The position numbers were made by a program, and so were the translations under genes. The notes beneath the pieces were generated by a model, which worked only from the letters and a program-made list of their open reading frames with translations, made no database searches and was not told the DNA's origin. Shown here piece after piece: positions 62,839-64,000 of a stretch of 64,000 nucleotides of DNA (its first letter is position 1; each line of letters starts with the position of its first letter). The DNA lies in assembly GCF_900302465.1 (NCBI RefSeq), contig NZ_OMOR01000001.1:2046001-2110000 (forward strand). Reading direction: 5' to 3'. Origin of the DNA: Ascidiaceihabitans donghaensis. GTDB taxonomy: Bacteria > Pseudomonadota > Alphaproteobacteria > Rhodobacterales > Rhodobacteraceae.

Positions 62839-63849
62839 TTACTGGTCTTTGGCAATCATGCCTGTAACCAGATCATACAGCTCTTGGCCGGGCAGCCCCG
62901 CAGATGTGCTTTGTTTGATCCACGCAGTCGCCGCAGGCACCGCAGCGGCGTCTTTAAAGCTGGCCAGTTCGGCATCCGGAAAAGTCACAACAGTGATGCC
63001 GCGATCTTCCAAAGCAGGCCCCCATGCATCCATCGTCGCACCATTGTAGTTAGCAACATAGTGATCCAATGCCGCATCAACGGACCCTAACAAGGCGTCG
63101 CGGTGCGCATCCGACAGGCTGTCCAGCGCATCGGAATTGACAACAACCGGACAATTCACCGTGCCGGGGTTCAGGTTCTTGGTCCACCACTTTGCATTTT
63201 CGATGGTGCCAAAAGACATATGCGCATGTGGCGCGAAGGCGACGGCCTTCACCACGCCTGAATCCATGGCCTGACGGACTTCTGATGCAGACATGGATGT
63301 GGGCACGGCACCCACCGTTTCCATCGCCGCACCGATACCACCAGTGGCCCGCACGCTGAGCCCGTCGAAATCAGCCAATGTGGCGGGGGCATCGCCCACA
63401 CCGACGATGTTGTATTGCGGCAATGGCGATGGCATCAAAAGCGTGGCATTCCACCGCGCAAGATCCGCAACAGTCGCGGGATGCTGGTACACAGCCATCG
63501 ACAGCGCTATTTCCTGTTCCAGCGACGACACCCCCAAGAACGGCAATTCCAGAACGGTGATGGATGGATTTTTGTCGCGGTGATAGCCTGCGCAGAATTG
63601 TGCCATCTCAAAGGCGCCAATAGCGATCCCATCAAGGTTTTCGCGGTTTTTGGACAAACCTCCGTAACTGATGTTCAACGTGAATTCGCCGTTTGTCTTT
63701 TCAGATACCAGTTCGGCCAGCTTTTCGACGTGCTCTGTAAAAGCACGCTGCTTGCCCCACAAAGACACGTTCCATTCTTCCGCCTGTGCGGACGCTGCCG
63801 CACCAATGGAAAGGGCCGCCAAAGCCGCGGATGTTGTAAGGTTTCTCAT
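62839..63849 (-). CDS. dctP: TRAP transporter solute-binding protein (DctP)
   Basis: This 336-residue periplasmic binding protein has a signal peptide (cleavage after SAQA, about residue 23) and the DctP fold: EWNVSLWGKQRAFTEHVEKLAELVSEKTNGEFTLNI at the mature start, LSVRATGGIGAAMETVGAVPTSMSASEVRQAMDSGVV in the middle. The R/TG signature arginine that binds carboxylates is in SVRATGG. The start at 63849 has GGAGG 8 bp upstream. The ligand is a carboxylate of unknown kind. It is the first gene of dctPQM. Confidence 0.93.
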   Translation of the reverse strand: MRNLTTSAALAALSIGAAASAQAEEWNVSLWGKQRAFTEHVEKLAELVSEKTNGEFTLNISYGGLSKNRENLDGIAIGAFEMAQFCAGYHRDKNPSITVLELPFLGVSSLEQEIALSMAVYQHPATVADLARWNATLLMPSPLPQYNIVGVGDAPATLADFDGLSVRATGGIGAAMETVGAVPTSMSASEVRQAMDSGVVKAVAFAPHAHMSFGTIENAKWWTKNLNPGTVNCPVVVNSDALDSLSDAHRDALLGSVDAALDHYVANYNGATMDAWGPALEDRGITVVTFPDAELASFKDAAAVPAATAWIKQSTSAGLPGQELYDLVTGMIAKDQ

Positions 63850-63908
63850 TTTGTTTTCCTCCCAAGAAAATCGTGCGGCTATTGAGCACGAATTCAAAGG
63901 CGGCACTT

Positions 63909-64000
63909 ATGAAGAAAACTGCGCGGTCAAAAGGGCATGGCCTGCGGATTTCCGCAGAGCTACAAAAGGGCGTTTTTATCAAGGCCCAGCTTGACGATTT
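63909..64000 (+). CDS. 5' end of a divergent gene, truncated by window end
   Basis: An ATG at 63909 is preceded by AAAGGCGG at a good ribosome-site distance and opens a frame that stays open to the end of the window (30 codons). The N-terminus begins MKKTARSKGHGLRIS. The residue mix and codon choice look real. It points away from the TRAP operon with 59 bp between starts, the usual position of a regulator or of the first catabolic gene. The product cannot be identified from this fragment. Confidence 0.45.
   Translation, partial: MKKTARSKGHGLRISAELQKGVFIKAQLDD

Overview
The window looks like a chromosomal segment of a marine alphaproteobacterium of the Rhodobacteraceae (Roseobacter group). 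This is an inference from moderately high GC coding sequence and from the gene set: CckA with a CtrA-type box in its promoter, a zwf-pgl-pgi sugar operon, COX15-type heme A synthase, a bdhA-patatin pair, a DmdB-like acyl-CoA ligase, a TRAP transporter, a sulfatase and a corrinoid-protein activase. About 58 protein genes, one tRNA and one candidate small RNA are packed on both strands. Most of the window is ordinary housekeeping and accessory metabolism. I see no prophage, CRISPR array, rRNA operon or intact transposase.

Layout. 1-8 kb: 3' end of hflX, a penicillin-acylase/pseudouridine-synthase/YqaA operon, a beta-hydroxyacid dehydrogenase, an unusual soluble PAS plus MCP-tip-like protein, a SYLF lipoprotein and hemB. 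8-19 kb: a small membrane protein, mfd, a Bcr/CflA-type efflux pump with palindromic sites upstream, a DsbA-like protein, an acyl-CoA ligase divergent from an XRE-cupin regulator, an AqpS-like aquaporin and a YejA-type solute-binding protein. 19-27 kb: a candidate ~77-nt sRNA, bdhA plus patatin lipase, DUF502, psuK-psuG, a DUF4198/HupE divergent pair, a ThiE-like protein and trmJ. 27-40 kb: ctaA, an M32 carboxypeptidase, a small exported protein, a beta-barrel-like protein, gyrA, a cysteine-rich radical SAM enzyme and zwf-pgl-pgi, followed by a 310-bp MITE-like element that sits in the pgi stop codon.

40-51 kb: thioesterase, DmdB-like ligase, sulfatase with NrtS, tRNA-Gly(CCC), a ferredoxin-ASKHA corrinoid activase translationally coupled to a SAM methyltransferase, a ureohydrolase, guaB and an RsmB-type methyltransferase. 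51-64 kb: cckA with its CtrA box, a sulfotransferase, a BisC/TorA-type molybdoenzyme, an AhpD-like protein with an amino-acid-type ABC transporter, a MATE exporter, and a DctPQM TRAP operon. Divergent from the TRAP operon, the first 30 codons of a gene run off the window.

The observations most worth following up are the stop-codon insertion of the MITE-like element, the orphan sRNA with a complete promoter and terminator, the CtrA box in front of cckA, the PAS/MCP-tip protein, and the activase-methyltransferase coupling.
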